Below are positions 48,927 to 58,068 of a stretch of DNA of 64,000 nucleotides, one piece after another (position 1 is the stretch's first letter; each line of letters begins with the position of its first letter). The stretch spans positions 36,658-100,657 of the forward strand of contig JAJRZK010000020.1 of assembly GCA_024275315.1 (NCBI GenBank). The letters run 5' to 3'. The notes beneath the pieces are model-generated. The model worked only from the letters and a program-made list of their open reading frames with translations. It ran no database searches and was not told where the DNA came from. This DNA comes from Nitrospirota bacterium (GTDB lineage Bacteria > Nitrospinota_A > UBA7883). Made by a program: the position numbers and the translations under genes.

Positions 48927-49442
48927 TCAAAAGTCGCTATTGTCCGCTTCCACGCCTGTTATACGAACCGCCTCAATCTCGATGCCCGAATCTCTGACCT
49001 GATCTTGTAACATGGCCCGAACCTTATCCTCATGATCACGCCTGTGGGTTTCAGACAGAACATGCCCGATGGATGTTTCGGTCATAACAGCGCGAAGGCA
49101 GGTGGCCGCCATGTCCTTGACCACTTTTCGAAAGTCCTCGGCCTCACCCACGGCTTTCACAGGATCGATCACCCTGAAAGTAACCTCCGACTCCACACTA
49201 GCCGATTGGCGCTGTGGCGACACTATTTTTTGAACCGGAACAGTCTCCGTCACCGGGTCCAGGTCCACACGGACAACCGAATCCATTATTGGCCAGAGAA
49301 AGACAAAGCCGGGGCCGCGGACACCTTTGCATTGCCCGAAACGAAAAACAACAACTCTCTCACTTTTCCCGAGCAAACTGGTGTCAGACGTCAAGACAGC
49401 CGCCACCACAAGCAACGCGATTATAACGATAGGATCATACAT
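48927..49442 (-). CDS. Short SPFH-domain protein lacking the C-terminal coiled coil
   Basis: 171 residues: N-terminal membrane segment (YDPIVIIALLVVAAVL), SPFH domain (SERVVVFRFGQCKGVRGPG, VTFRVIDPVKAVGEAEDF, LRAVMTETSIGHVL), then a stop soon after VRITGVEADNSDF, where slipins continue into the coiled coil and C-terminal domain. The 161 bases between it and the full slipin show no continuation of the frame. It is either a natural short form or a C-terminally truncated paralogue of the neighbour. Confidence 0.8.
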   Translation of the reverse strand: MYDPIVIIALLVVAAVLTSDTSLLGKSERVVVFRFGQCKGVRGPGFVFLWPIMDSVVRVDLDPVTETVPVQKIVSPQRQSASVESEVTFRVIDPVKAVGEAEDFRKVVKDMAATCLRAVMTETSIGHVLSETHRRDHEDKVRAMLQDQVRDSGIEIEAVRITGVEADNSDF

Positions 49443-49682
49443 TTCACTTCATTTTCCCATGTCATCATGATACAAACACAAAATGTGAGATTGATTTTGA
49501 CATAATACGCTGATGATATCCTTACATTTCATGAGTTGTCGATATGGACGCGGATTTGACGGTGAAGATCCGGAACCATTCGGCCGCCAGGCTTCCCAAC
49601 GGTTATTCTTCTTTAAAGGTTTATATGGATATAAATATCAGTTAAAGTGAAAGCCATGGTCCGAACCAGCTATTGAGGTTCC

Positions 49683-50453
49683 GTGCGAAAAAAAGCTTGT
49701 TTGTTCTGGATTCTTTTCATATTGCCCTTCCCCTATATTACCTTCGCCGAAACTCCTACGCAAAAAGCCGACAGGATCCTTCGCGAAATAGACGACCTCT
49801 GGCGTGGGGAGTCTTCCCGGGCAAAGTTTACCATGGAAGTCAAAACAGCCCATTACACCCGCAAGATAAGCATGCAGGCCTGGTCAAAGGGGAAGGAGAA
49901 ATCGCTGGTGGTCATACTGGCGCCAAAAAAGGAAAAAGGCACCGCCACCCTGAAATCGGACTCGAACATATTTTCCTACCTGCCAAAAACGGACAGGACA
50001 ATACGGCTCACGGCGGGGATGATGATGGGGTCGTGGATGGGAAGCCATTTTACAAACGACGACCTTGTCAAGGAATCCCGGATGTCTGAAGACTACGACA
50101 CGTCCATCACTTTTGAAGGTATGAACGACGGTGTGGACATTATTGAGTTTACACTCATGCCGAAAGCGGAGGCGGCGGTGGTATGGGGCAAAATCGTCAT
50201 GAAGGTTCGTTCAGACAACCATATGCCCATAGAATCCCTCTATTATGACGAGGACATGACCGTGGCTAGATCGATGTTTTTTTCCGATGTGAAGAAAATG
50301 GACGGCAGGCTTTTCCCCTCGGTTCTGAAAATCATGCCCGCGAACAAACCAGAGGAACACACAAAATTGACCTACCACGAAATGGAGTTTGACATCGATC
50401 TTGACAACTCGTTTTTTTCAATAGCCCAACTCAAGCGCAAACGCAGGAAATAG
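49683..50453 (+). CDS. LolA-like outer-membrane lipoprotein-sorting protein
   Basis: 256 residues from GTG 49683 with GAGG upstream. Sec signal peptide (MRKKACLFWILFILPFPYITFA) then a mature periplasmic domain of the LolA-like family: ILREIDDLWRGESSRAKFTMEV, LAPKKEKGTATLKS, IFSYLPKTDRTIRL and YHEMEFDIDLDNSFFSIAQL. LolA-fold proteins bind lipid acyl chains in a hydrophobic half-barrel. It is followed 5 bases later by two permease genes and would be the periplasmic carrier of that exporter. It is longer than classical LolA (about 180-200). Confidence 0.85.
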   Translation: MRKKACLFWILFILPFPYITFAETPTQKADRILREIDDLWRGESSRAKFTMEVKTAHYTRKISMQAWSKGKEKSLVVILAPKKEKGTATLKSDSNIFSYLPKTDRTIRLTAGMMMGSWMGSHFTNDDLVKESRMSEDYDTSITFEGMNDGVDIIEFTLMPKAEAAVVWGKIVMKVRSDNHMPIESLYYDEDMTVARSMFFSDVKKMDGRLFPSVLKIMPANKPEEHTKLTYHEMEFDIDLDNSFFSIAQLKRKRRK

Positions 50454-50458
50454 CGACC

Positions 50459-51688
50459 ATGAAAATCCTCCCTTTCGCCTGGCGCAACATTGGTCGCAAC
50501 AGGGACCGCACTATCGTCACCATAGGCGCCATGGCGTTCGCGGGCGCCATCATGATTTTCTATGTATCGCTCATAGAAGGGATGGTAGAAGGGCTTGAAC
50601 GCAACATGATCGGCATGAACCTCGGGGATATCCAGATTCACGCCAAGGGTTACCGCGACGACCCGGACCTATACAACCGGATCAGCGGCGTGGACCATTT
50701 AATCACAAAACTTGATGAACTCGGGTTCAATGTCGCCCCGAGGCTTTACGGGTTTGGGTTGGCCGCTGCTGGGGCGGCCTCATCCGGGGTTTCCATTCGC
50801 GGAGTGAACATCGAAAGAGAAGCCACAGTGACCTCCATCGCCAACCATGTAGCCAGGGGACTATGGCTCGATTCGTCGGATATCATGGGCGCGGTGATCG
50901 GAGCCAAGTTGTCAAGAACCCTCGGCGCCGGAGTGGGTGATGAAATCATCATTGTCGGCCAGGCGTCTGACGGGTCCATGGCCAACGACATCTTCATGGT
51001 TCGCGGCGTCCTGAAGCCGGTGGGTGAGGGAATAGACCGATCCGGGTTCCTGATTACAGAATCTGCGTTTCGCGAGTTTTTCGTGATCCCGGATGGATAT
51101 CACGAATTGGCCCTTGTCCGGCGGGACAGATCCATCCCGCTCGGGATCGCAACACAAAAAACGAAAGGCGCGGCGGAAAAGCTGGATGTGAAAAACTGGC
51201 GGGAGTTGCAACCTGTGATGGCCAGAATGCTCGATATAGCCGATGCGGGAAACCTGATTATGTTGCTGATAGTCTATGCGGCGATAGGCATGGTCACGTT
51301 AAACGCCATGCTCATGAGCGTTTTTGAGCGCATAAAAGAATTCGGAATCATGAAAGCGGTGGGCGTATCGCCGTTGCAGATCATGGCGTTGATCCTGGCC
51401 GAGGCAGGTATACAGACGCTGATAGCCTGCACTCTCGCCCTTGGGGCCGGGGGGGGATTGTCCTGGCACTATCAGTACAAGGGGCTGGATATTTCATTCA
51501 TTTCCGGCAAGGCTTTCGAAGGCTCTTTGGCTGGTGTGGCCCTGGACGCCGTATGGTATCCGCACCTGTCAGCGTCGTCGGCGCTACAGCCTGTCGCTGT
51601 TCTGGCCATAGTCGTCAGCCTGGCCGTAATATATCCAGGTGTCAAGGCGGCGGTTATCCAGCCGGTAAAAGCAATTCATCACATCTGA
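50459..51688 (+). CDS. LolC/E-type ABC transporter permease
   Basis: 409 residues with MacB/FtsX topology: first helix in the N-terminal 45 residues, a large periplasmic domain (about 46-270), and three more helices in the last 130 (around MLLIVYAAIGMVTLNAMLMSV, IMALILAEAGIQTLIACTLAL, VLAIVVSLAVIYPG). The conserved cytoplasmic coupling segment FERIKEFGIMKAVGVSP follows the second helix. Forms the transmembrane part with the next gene's product. First permease of the pair; 15 bases separate them. Confidence 0.9.
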   Translation: MKILPFAWRNIGRNRDRTIVTIGAMAFAGAIMIFYVSLIEGMVEGLERNMIGMNLGDIQIHAKGYRDDPDLYNRISGVDHLITKLDELGFNVAPRLYGFGLAAAGAASSGVSIRGVNIEREATVTSIANHVARGLWLDSSDIMGAVIGAKLSRTLGAGVGDEIIIVGQASDGSMANDIFMVRGVLKPVGEGIDRSGFLITESAFREFFVIPDGYHELALVRRDRSIPLGIATQKTKGAAEKLDVKNWRELQPVMARMLDIADAGNLIMLLIVYAAIGMVTLNAMLMSVFERIKEFGIMKAVGVSPLQIMALILAEAGIQTLIACTLALGAGGGLSWHYQYKGLDISFISGKAFEGSLAGVALDAVWYPHLSASSALQPVAVLAIVVSLAVIYPGVKAAVIQPVKAIHHI

Positions 51689-51703
51689 CAAAAAGGAACG
51701 CGC

Positions 51704-52939
51704 ATGCTTGTCCGGATGACCTGGCGCAACCTCTGGAGGCGCAAGCGAAGGACGTTGATCACGGCTTTTACTGTGGCGGGGGGGGTGTTCCTGGCCGTTT
51801 TTTTTACCGGTTCGGGCGACTATGTCTACACGAACATGATAGACACCAGCGCCACGATGGGATTCGGCCATGTGACGGTGGAGGGGAAAGATTACAACAC
51901 GAGCCCTTCCTTAAAAATCAGCATTTCCGGAGCGAACAGGTTACGGGACAAAATACTCGCCATTCCCGGGGTTACAGACGCGGCGGTGCGAATATCGGGC
52001 CAAGCCATGTTCGCCAGTGCGGTAAAAAATATTGGCGGAGTATTCATGGCGGTCGACCCGGAGCAGGAATCATCCAAAAACAACGTATTCGTCGGATCGA
52101 TAGTCAAAGGCAAAATGTTTGACGATACAAATGGGCGAGGAATAGTTGTGGGCGCTCGAATGGCCGAAAAGCTCAACCTGAAACTTGGCAGGAAAGTCGT
52201 CTATACAACAACGGATATCAATGGCGAAATCGTAAGCGAGATCGCCAGGGTTACGGGCGTATTCCGCACCGGTGTAAACGAAGTGGATGGATTTATAGCC
52301 CTTTTACCGATCGACACGGTTCGAACCCTTATTCGTTATGGCCAGGACGACGCCACCCTGGTTTCCGTATTCATGGAAGACCAGCGATACTCCGGAAGAA
52401 TGCGGGCAATGATACTGTCCGCCGTAGGAGACGATATGCTGGAAATTATGACATGGGACCAGACCCAGCCCGATGTCGCAGGCTATGTCGCCATGGACCG
52501 CAGCATGAATTATCTGTCCCAGGTGCTTGTGGGGCTGTTGATAGCCGCCGGCATTCTGAACACGATGTTTATGAGCGTGCTGGAGCGAAGAAGAGAATTC
52601 GGAATCATGATGGCTATCGGGATGTCACCTTCGCGTTTGTTCGTCATGATTCTGCTGGAGTCATTCTGGCTGGGGCTTTTGGGGCTGGCGATGGGGGTGG
52701 CGCTGACCTCTCCATTTTTCTACTATGTTTACAACACCGGCCTGGATCTTAGCGCTTTTATGGAGGATGGTACGGACATAGGGGGTGTGCTGTTGGATCC
52801 GGTGATGAAGATAAGGCTGTACCGGGAAAGCTCCATCGCCATCATCGCCGGAGTGTTTACACTGACGATGCTGGCCGGTCTGTATCCTGCGTATCGCGCA
52901 GGCAAGATAACACCCGTGGAGAGTATCAAAACCATCTGA
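51704..52939 (+). CDS. LolC/E-type ABC transporter permease, second subunit
   Basis: 411 residues, same architecture as the preceding permease and clearly its paralogue: MTWRNLWRRKRRTLIT at the start, periplasmic domain, coupling segment LERRREFGIMMAIGMSPSRLF, and final helices ending KITPVESIKTI (compare VIQPVKAIHHI). The pair suggests a heterodimeric permease as in LolCDE. AAGGAA precedes the ATG. 89 bases separate it from the TPR gene. Confidence 0.9.
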   Translation: MLVRMTWRNLWRRKRRTLITAFTVAGGVFLAVFFTGSGDYVYTNMIDTSATMGFGHVTVEGKDYNTSPSLKISISGANRLRDKILAIPGVTDAAVRISGQAMFASAVKNIGGVFMAVDPEQESSKNNVFVGSIVKGKMFDDTNGRGIVVGARMAEKLNLKLGRKVVYTTTDINGEIVSEIARVTGVFRTGVNEVDGFIALLPIDTVRTLIRYGQDDATLVSVFMEDQRYSGRMRAMILSAVGDDMLEIMTWDQTQPDVAGYVAMDRSMNYLSQVLVGLLIAAGILNTMFMSVLERRREFGIMMAIGMSPSRLFVMILLESFWLGLLGLAMGVALTSPFFYYVYNTGLDLSAFMEDGTDIGGVLLDPVMKIRLYRESSIAIIAGVFTLTMLAGLYPAYRAGKITPVESIKTI

Positions 52940-53028
52940 ACGACAAACATGACAGTGTAAAACTTAACCATGACAACTTAACCCCCATCGGAGGCTTGAA
53001 AGCCGCGAGATTTGAAAGGAAACGTTTT

Positions 53029-53772
53029 ATGAAAAAGCTGATATTTACAATTATTATTCTTGCCGCAACCGCGGGACAGCTATTGGCAGGGTCCGCCTTC
53101 TTGTCCGCCGGGGATGTGTATCACGCAAAGTTCAAAAACGCGGAGGCGCTCGAGCTTTACAAGCAAGCGTACGAGGCTGATCCTGACAACTTCGAAGCTT
53201 GTTTCAAGATGGTGCGCACATACGTCGATACCGGAGAGGATATCAATTCTGAAGAATCGGAAAAATATTATGTGAAAGCCGTAGAGTACGCCGGGGAAAT
53301 GGTGAAAAAATATCCGGACAAAGCCGTTTCGCATTACATGCTCGCGCTTGCCACCGGCAAACTGGCCCTGTTCAAAGGCGGCAAGGAAAAGGTCAAAATG
53401 TCGCGGGCGATAGAACGTAGCGCGAAAAAGGCGCTTAAGATCGATCCTGAGGCGTTCAGGCCATACTTGTTGCTGGGTGTATACTACAGGGAGATAGCCA
53501 ACCTGAACTGGTTTTTGAAAATGTTCGCCAAAACATTTTTCGGAGGTTTGCCGGAGGGGACCAATGAAGACTCGGAAAAAATGCTGTTAAAATCCATCAA
53601 GCTGAACGGCAAGTTTCCCCGTTCATATTACGAGCTGGCCGAAACATACGAGGTAATGGGACGGACAAACGACGCGAAGCGGAATTACCAGAAGGTGATC
53701 GACCTTCCCGTGACGGACCACCTGGACAAGAACTACAAGGAAAAGGCGAGGGAAAAGCTCTCGAACCTGTGA
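53029..53772 (+). CDS. Secreted TPR-repeat protein of the Lol-like cluster
   Basis: 247 residues from ATG 53029 (AAAGGA upstream; a TTG at 52996 would place charged residues before the signal). Signal peptide MKKLIFTIIILAATAGQLLAG, then tetratricopeptide-like helical pairs: AEALELYKQAYEADPDNFEA, ...SEKYYVKAVEYAGEMVKKYPDK, AIERSAKKALKIDPEAFRPYLLLG and YYELAETYEVMGRTNDAKRNYQKVI. A periplasmic scaffold or adaptor between inner- and outer-membrane parts is a reasonable guess. Confidence 0.82.
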   Translation: MKKLIFTIIILAATAGQLLAGSAFLSAGDVYHAKFKNAEALELYKQAYEADPDNFEACFKMVRTYVDTGEDINSEESEKYYVKAVEYAGEMVKKYPDKAVSHYMLALATGKLALFKGGKEKVKMSRAIERSAKKALKIDPEAFRPYLLLGVYYREIANLNWFLKMFAKTFFGGLPEGTNEDSEKMLLKSIKLNGKFPRSYYELAETYEVMGRTNDAKRNYQKVIDLPVTDHLDKNYKEKAREKLSNL

Positions 53773-53810
53773 GCTGATAACCATCGGATTATAAAATTCC
53801 AGTTGGCTAG

Positions 53811-54518
53811 ATGAACAAAACAAAATCCAATAGCGGCATCGTAAAGCTGGTCGGCGTCTCCAAGGTCTACAAGCAAGGGATGATAGAAGTAAAGGCTGTT
53901 GACAATTTTTCAATTTCCGTCCGCAAAGGTGAGTTTACCGTCCTTTGCGGTCCATCCGGGTCCGGAAAGACAACGATGTTGAACATCATAGGAGCGCTGG
54001 ACACGCCAACCGAAGGGGAAGTATACCTGGAAAACCGGAACCTGGCGGAATTATCGCGCACGCAACTGTCCCGTATCCGCCGGGACAGGATCGGGTTCGT
54101 ATTCCAGTCCTACAACCTAGTGCAAGTGCTGTCCGCATATGAAAACGCCGAGTTTATTCTTGCGTTGCAAGGCGTGCCGGAAGCCGAACGTAAAGAGCGG
54201 GTGATGAACGCGCTCAAGGCTGTCGGGCTGGATGGGCTGGAAAACCGCCGCCCGGATGAAATGTCCGGCGGCCAGCAACAACGTGTGGCCATAGCGAGGG
54301 CCATAGTTCCGGAACCTGCCATCGTGCTGGCCGACGAGCCGACAGCCAACGTGGACTCCGCAACGGCCAACTCCATCCTGGGTGTCATGGAAAAGCTTAA
54401 CGACACCAAGGGGATCACTTTCCTTTTCTCCACGCATGACCAGAGAGTCATGGACAGAGCCAGGCGGATCGTCACCATGCGCGACGGAAAGCTGTATACG
54501 GACGAGGATCGCCATTGA
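53811..54518 (+). CDS. LolD-type ABC transporter ATP-binding protein
   Basis: 235 residues. Walker A GPSGSGKTT, Q loop FVFQSYNLVQVLSA, signature MSGGQQQRVAIARAI, Walker B IVLADEPTANVDS, H loop FSTHDQ. Belongs to the MacB/LolD branch, which pairs with FtsX-like permeases such as the two encoded just upstream. Ends by overlapping the start of the barrel gene (TTGA). Confidence 0.93.
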   Translation: MNKTKSNSGIVKLVGVSKVYKQGMIEVKAVDNFSISVRKGEFTVLCGPSGSGKTTMLNIIGALDTPTEGEVYLENRNLAELSRTQLSRIRRDRIGFVFQSYNLVQVLSAYENAEFILALQGVPEAERKERVMNALKAVGLDGLENRRPDEMSGGQQQRVAIARAIVPEPAIVLADEPTANVDSATANSILGVMEKLNDTKGITFLFSTHDQRVMDRARRIVTMRDGKLYTDEDRH

Positions 54519-55768
54519 AATTTCCGGTCGGCCGTCTTGTCATCGCCGCAACCGCTGTCATTGTTTTAACGACACCCGCAAGTCTGTTCGCGTTTTACGA
54601 ATGGAACAACGACTATTATTCAACAGAGCTCCAGGGTGTGCTTCGGATTGTCGGGGTGGCGGCCAGTAATCCGGAGGGATCGGACATCTATTCCACCACA
54701 AAAGACGGGAACGCAGGTTTCATCGGCAGGCTGATCATCAACGCCCAGGCGGGCGACCATTTCTCGATCGAGCTTAACGCATATAACCTGGTGAACCATT
54801 CCACGTTTGAATTTTCAGGATTGCTCGATACACTCAGCCTGGGAGACACCGAAAGGAGCCCTGCTCTGGAAACGGTATACACGGGCGAAGGTCGCACCGA
54901 GGGGCGTCTTGTGCTCGACAGGGCGCTCCTCGAGGTTTCCTACGACAGGCTGGGCCTGATCGCGGGTCGCCAGCCAATCAACTTGTCTACATGTTTTTAC
55001 TTTACCCCAAACGACTTTTTCGCGCCTTTTACCGCGCAGACGTTTTACAGGCTGTACAAGTCCGGGGTCGACGCGATCAGGTTGGAGACCCGGCTGGCCA
55101 ACCTGACACAGCTTACAATAGTCGGTGTTTTGGGATACGAAACGGACAAATCCACGTCCAACGGGTATTCTGCGGCTGTGTCGAAGGAACGCTCATCCGC
55201 AGTCGCCCGGCTGACTACGTCGGCCGGCGGATTGGAGTGGGCCATTATGGGCGGCCACGTCCGGCAGGCTACAATCCTGGGAGGGTCGATACAGGGAGAT
55301 ATTTTCGGCGGACGGCTCGGCGTCCGCGCGGAGGGGCACTACTCATCGTCCGACTCCGGCGACAAAACAGCCGTCGAAGCGGCCATGGATATTGAGCACA
55401 GGTTCGAAAACACCCTCACCTTGCGACTCAGCCAGTTCTACCACGGTAGCGGAAGCGACAATCCCGATGATTACCTGGGAGCGATCTCCGATGGTAGTTC
55501 CGGGGCGTACCTGGGCAGGCGATACATGGCGTTGGGGGCTGGATACGAGCTGTCCCCACTGACAATAATCGAAGCCGTCGGCATCACCAACTGTGACGAC
55601 GGATCGTTGCTTTTATCCTTCAACACGATCCATTCCCTGGCTGACGAGGCGGAGCTGTCGTGGGGATTTTCCATCCCGGCGGGAGAAGGACCAGAGGGTT
55701 ATCAGATCAACAGCGAGTTCGGGACATATCCATGGTCGATCAACATGGAGATCAGGTACTTTTTCTGA
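54515..55768 (+). CDS. Predicted outer-membrane beta-barrel protein
   Basis: 417 residues from TTG 54515, overlapping the ATPase stop. Signal peptide ends near TTPASLFAF. The remainder alternates polar and hydrophobic residues as in transmembrane beta strands, rich in Gly, Ser and aromatics, and the last residue is Phe after alternating strand residues (INMEIRYFF), the usual BAM recognition ending. No enzyme motif. Resembles porin-like proteins of roughly 16-18 strands. Position suggests it is the outer-membrane part of the Lol-like system. Confidence 0.78.
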   Translation: MKFPVGRLVIAATAVIVLTTPASLFAFYEWNNDYYSTELQGVLRIVGVAASNPEGSDIYSTTKDGNAGFIGRLIINAQAGDHFSIELNAYNLVNHSTFEFSGLLDTLSLGDTERSPALETVYTGEGRTEGRLVLDRALLEVSYDRLGLIAGRQPINLSTCFYFTPNDFFAPFTAQTFYRLYKSGVDAIRLETRLANLTQLTIVGVLGYETDKSTSNGYSAAVSKERSSAVARLTTSAGGLEWAIMGGHVRQATILGGSIQGDIFGGRLGVRAEGHYSSSDSGDKTAVEAAMDIEHRFENTLTLRLSQFYHGSGSDNPDDYLGAISDGSSGAYLGRRYMALGAGYELSPLTIIEAVGITNCDDGSLLLSFNTIHSLADEAELSWGFSIPAGEGPEGYQINSEFGTYPWSINMEIRYFF

Positions 55769-55802
55769 CCGCAACGCCACACCACCTGCGGCCGGCGGCC
55801 GG

Positions 55803-56399
55803 CTATTGCTTGTCCCAAGTCAACCGCACCATCCCGTAAACGCTGGTTATTACCATAGTCATAGCGCCCTTGCCGATTTTTTCACGGGGGAATTGTACGA
55901 TATAAAACGATCGGAAGTTGGTGGTGAACGGGAGATTGGCGGTCCACGGCAACTGGTCGATATCAACAGGCTTCAGCGACGACGGGTGAATCGGCGCTTT
56001 GCCGGCGGATTCCAAAAACAGGTTCCATATGGAATTTTCGGAGGCCAGGCCATCTTTTTCGTCCTCGTCGGGGGTATAGACAGCCACAACAAACTGAGCG
56101 CTATTGCCGTTGTCGCTGGATTGTTCGGCGTCGAGTTTTTCTTTCTCCGCATCGGACAGCATTTCGCTTTTCGCCGTCTGGTCCACCCACGCTTTTCTCA
56201 GCTCAGCGCTGTTGTAAATTACGTCCACTATCAGCCTGGTGTCAAATTGATCATAAAGCTTCCCCGTGCGGTTCCATTTTGAGATTACAGCGTCCAGCGG
56301 ATTAGAGGAAATTATAAAACTCGTCTGTCCGCCACCGGTAGAGCAACCGGAAAATAAAACTGTCATGGCCGAAATTATAATAGCGGTTGTTCTAATCAA
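55803..56399 (-). CDS. Predicted lipoprotein translationally coupled to a sigma factor
   Basis: 198 residues from TTG 56399, which overlaps the stop of the sigma-factor gene (TTGA). Signal sequence MIRTTAIIISAMTVLFSGC with lipobox FSGC. The mature protein has no repeat or motif I recognise; features include a central acidic stretch (DAEQSSDNGNSAQF, DEDEKDG) and an aromatic-rich end. Coupled to the sigma factor, it may be a stress-related or envelope lipoprotein, but the function is unknown. Confidence 0.75.
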   Translation of the reverse strand: MIRTTAIIISAMTVLFSGCSTGGGQTSFIISSNPLDAVISKWNRTGKLYDQFDTRLIVDVIYNSAELRKAWVDQTAKSEMLSDAEKEKLDAEQSSDNGNSAQFVVAVYTPDEDEKDGLASENSIWNLFLESAGKAPIHPSSLKPVDIDQLPWTANLPFTTNFRSFYIVQFPREKIGKGAMTMVITSVYGMVRLTWDKQ

Positions 56400-57235
56400 T
56401 GCAGGTAATCCTCCAGAACTTTCACTCCAGCTTTTGATCTTAACTTTTCTTTCGCCTGTTTTTCAATCTGCCGAACCCGCTCCCTGGTCAGTTTGAGCCG
56501 TTTTCCTATTTTATCCAGAGTCATGGGAGGCTCGTCGAACCCGTATCGCAATCTGAGAATCATCTCCTCGCGATCCGTAAGCGTGCTTAGCATCTTCTCC
56601 AAATCGTGATGCAGGCACAACCGAATAAAATCTCCCTCAACGCTGTGGTCGGGGTCGGATTCCAGCATATCTATAAACATCGACGAGTCATCATCGGATT
56701 TAAGGGGCGAATCGAGGCTCATATACGCTCGATAAACACGCATTGCCGATTCAAGAGTGGAAACGCTCAGTTTCAGTTCCTTGGCCAACTCTTCACGGGT
56801 TGGTTCCCGGCGATACTTCTGGCTTAGTTCCTCGATTTTTTTTGTTATTTTCACAAGCAACCCGGCCTGCTTTATGGGCACACGCACAACCTTCGCCTGA
56901 TCCGCAAGCGCCTGAAGTATCGCCTGGCGAATCCACCACACCGCGTAGGTAATGAATTTAACCCCCCTGTCAGGATCGAACCGCCGCGCCGCATGTATCA
57001 TCCCGATATTACCTTCGTTAATAAGATCTGTGATGGAGACTCCCATACCCTTGTATTTGCTGGCTACCATGACGACAAATTTAAGGTTGCGCCTGATGAG
57101 CTCCTTGATATTTTCCTCGCCGCCGACGCGGGCAAGCTCGATCTCCTCCGACCTGGAAAGCGGGTTGATCCCCCGAATTTCCCAAAGGTACGCTTTGAGG
57201 GAATTGTCATTGTCAGGGGGCCGTTTTAAAGACAT
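56396..57235 (-). CDS. Group 2 sigma-70 family RNA polymerase sigma factor (RpoS/RpoH-like)
   Basis: 279 residues, no region 1.1. Region 1.2 LKAYLWEIRGINPLSRSEEIEL; region 2 RNLKFVVMVASKYKGMGVSITDLINEGNIGMIHAA and YAVWWIRQAILQALADQ; region 3 PTREELAKELKLSVSTLE; region 4.2 TLDKIGKRLKLTRERVRQIEKQA. It would direct RNA polymerase to an alternative promoter set, most likely stress or stationary-phase genes. It resembles RpoS more than RpoH: the RpoH box sequence is not seen. Last 4 bases overlap the lipoprotein start. Confidence 0.93.
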   Translation of the reverse strand: MSLKRPPDNDNSLKAYLWEIRGINPLSRSEEIELARVGGEENIKELIRRNLKFVVMVASKYKGMGVSITDLINEGNIGMIHAARRFDPDRGVKFITYAVWWIRQAILQALADQAKVVRVPIKQAGLLVKITKKIEELSQKYRREPTREELAKELKLSVSTLESAMRVYRAYMSLDSPLKSDDDSSMFIDMLESDPDHSVEGDFIRLCLHHDLEKMLSTLTDREEMILRLRYGFDEPPMTLDKIGKRLKLTRERVRQIEKQAKEKLRSKAGVKVLEDYLH

Positions 57236-57307
57236 AAGCTAATATCGGGTCAAACTTCGGGTCGGGATCCATCCAGCGGTGTCGATATAGCCTCTGGACA
57301 CGTATTC

Positions 57308-57940
57308 CTACTCAACCGCCTTTAACACTTCGCTCCGTATCTGGGGGATCATGGCTTTCCAGTCCGTCATTAAAGGGGCAAGTTCATATTCAAGCAGATC
57401 GGCCACGGTGATCCAGTCTTTCTCCTCCTGGCTCGACGCCATGTTCGTGGTGATTTCAAGGAAGTTTTCCTCTTTTTCGGCCAGGGTTCCGGTGTCGGAT
57501 TTTATATTCGACAAGTCGGAGCTCGCCACCAGACGGACGGTGCTCAACAGCTCCACAAACGCCGAAAGCCCCTCTAGCGCCTGCAAAAGGACCTTGTTCG
57601 CCTCTTCCGGGTTTCCCATACGAAACTGGTCCGCCACCTTGCCGAGTCCTTCGGGAAAACCATCAAGATAATCGCTCATCCTATCCAGAAGCGAAGCGAC
57701 TTTTTCCTCCGGTTCTTTCAGGGTTACAAATGATATCTCGCTACAGCTGGATACTTCGCAATCTTCTTTTTGCCCAAAATCACCATGGCCGAGCGTCCGG
57801 CCGTCCACATATACTTCCGTGATGATTTCGCGAGGCTCAAGCAACTCCCTGGCGACCTTGTCTATGAGGTCTGACAGCTTGGAAACAGAAGATATGTCAA
57901 CATCGGAGGTTTCGTTATTTATTATTATGACCGGAGCCAT
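57308..57940 (-). CDS. Conserved-looking hypothetical protein, possibly flagellum-linked
   Basis: 210 residues from ATG 57940, which has GGAG 7 bases upstream; the frame continues to 58030 but that part is weak. The first 85 residues look like a small alpha/beta unit (VIIINNETSDV, REIITEVYVDGRTLG), the rest helical (ANKVLLQALEGLSAFVELL, EEKDWITVADLLEYELAPLM). No signal peptide or known motif. Similar small cytoplasmic proteins occur beside flagellar genes in some deltaproteobacteria, and the neighbouring DUF115/CgeB genes hint at the same context, but the link is inference. Confidence 0.65.
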   Translation of the reverse strand: MAPVIIINNETSDVDISSVSKLSDLIDKVARELLEPREIITEVYVDGRTLGHGDFGQKEDCEVSSCSEISFVTLKEPEEKVASLLDRMSDYLDGFPEGLGKVADQFRMGNPEEANKVLLQALEGLSAFVELLSTVRLVASSDLSNIKSDTGTLAEKEENFLEITTNMASSQEEKDWITVADLLEYELAPLMTDWKAMIPQIRSEVLKAVE

Positions 57941-58068
57941 GCGATTCTCCCAAAATATGGAATAATTGGCTTTATATAACGTCGCTTCCCTATATGACTG
58001 TAGTGTATCAGCCTTGTCATGATTAGCCAATTCCTTTTAGATTCGGGCGCTTTTTACCTGCCGTTCCG

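Noticed and set aside
49497..49525. TTGACA upstream of the Lol-like cluster as a sigma-70 promoter
   Set aside because: No acceptable -10 hexamer at 16-18 bases; the cluster's promoter remains unknown.
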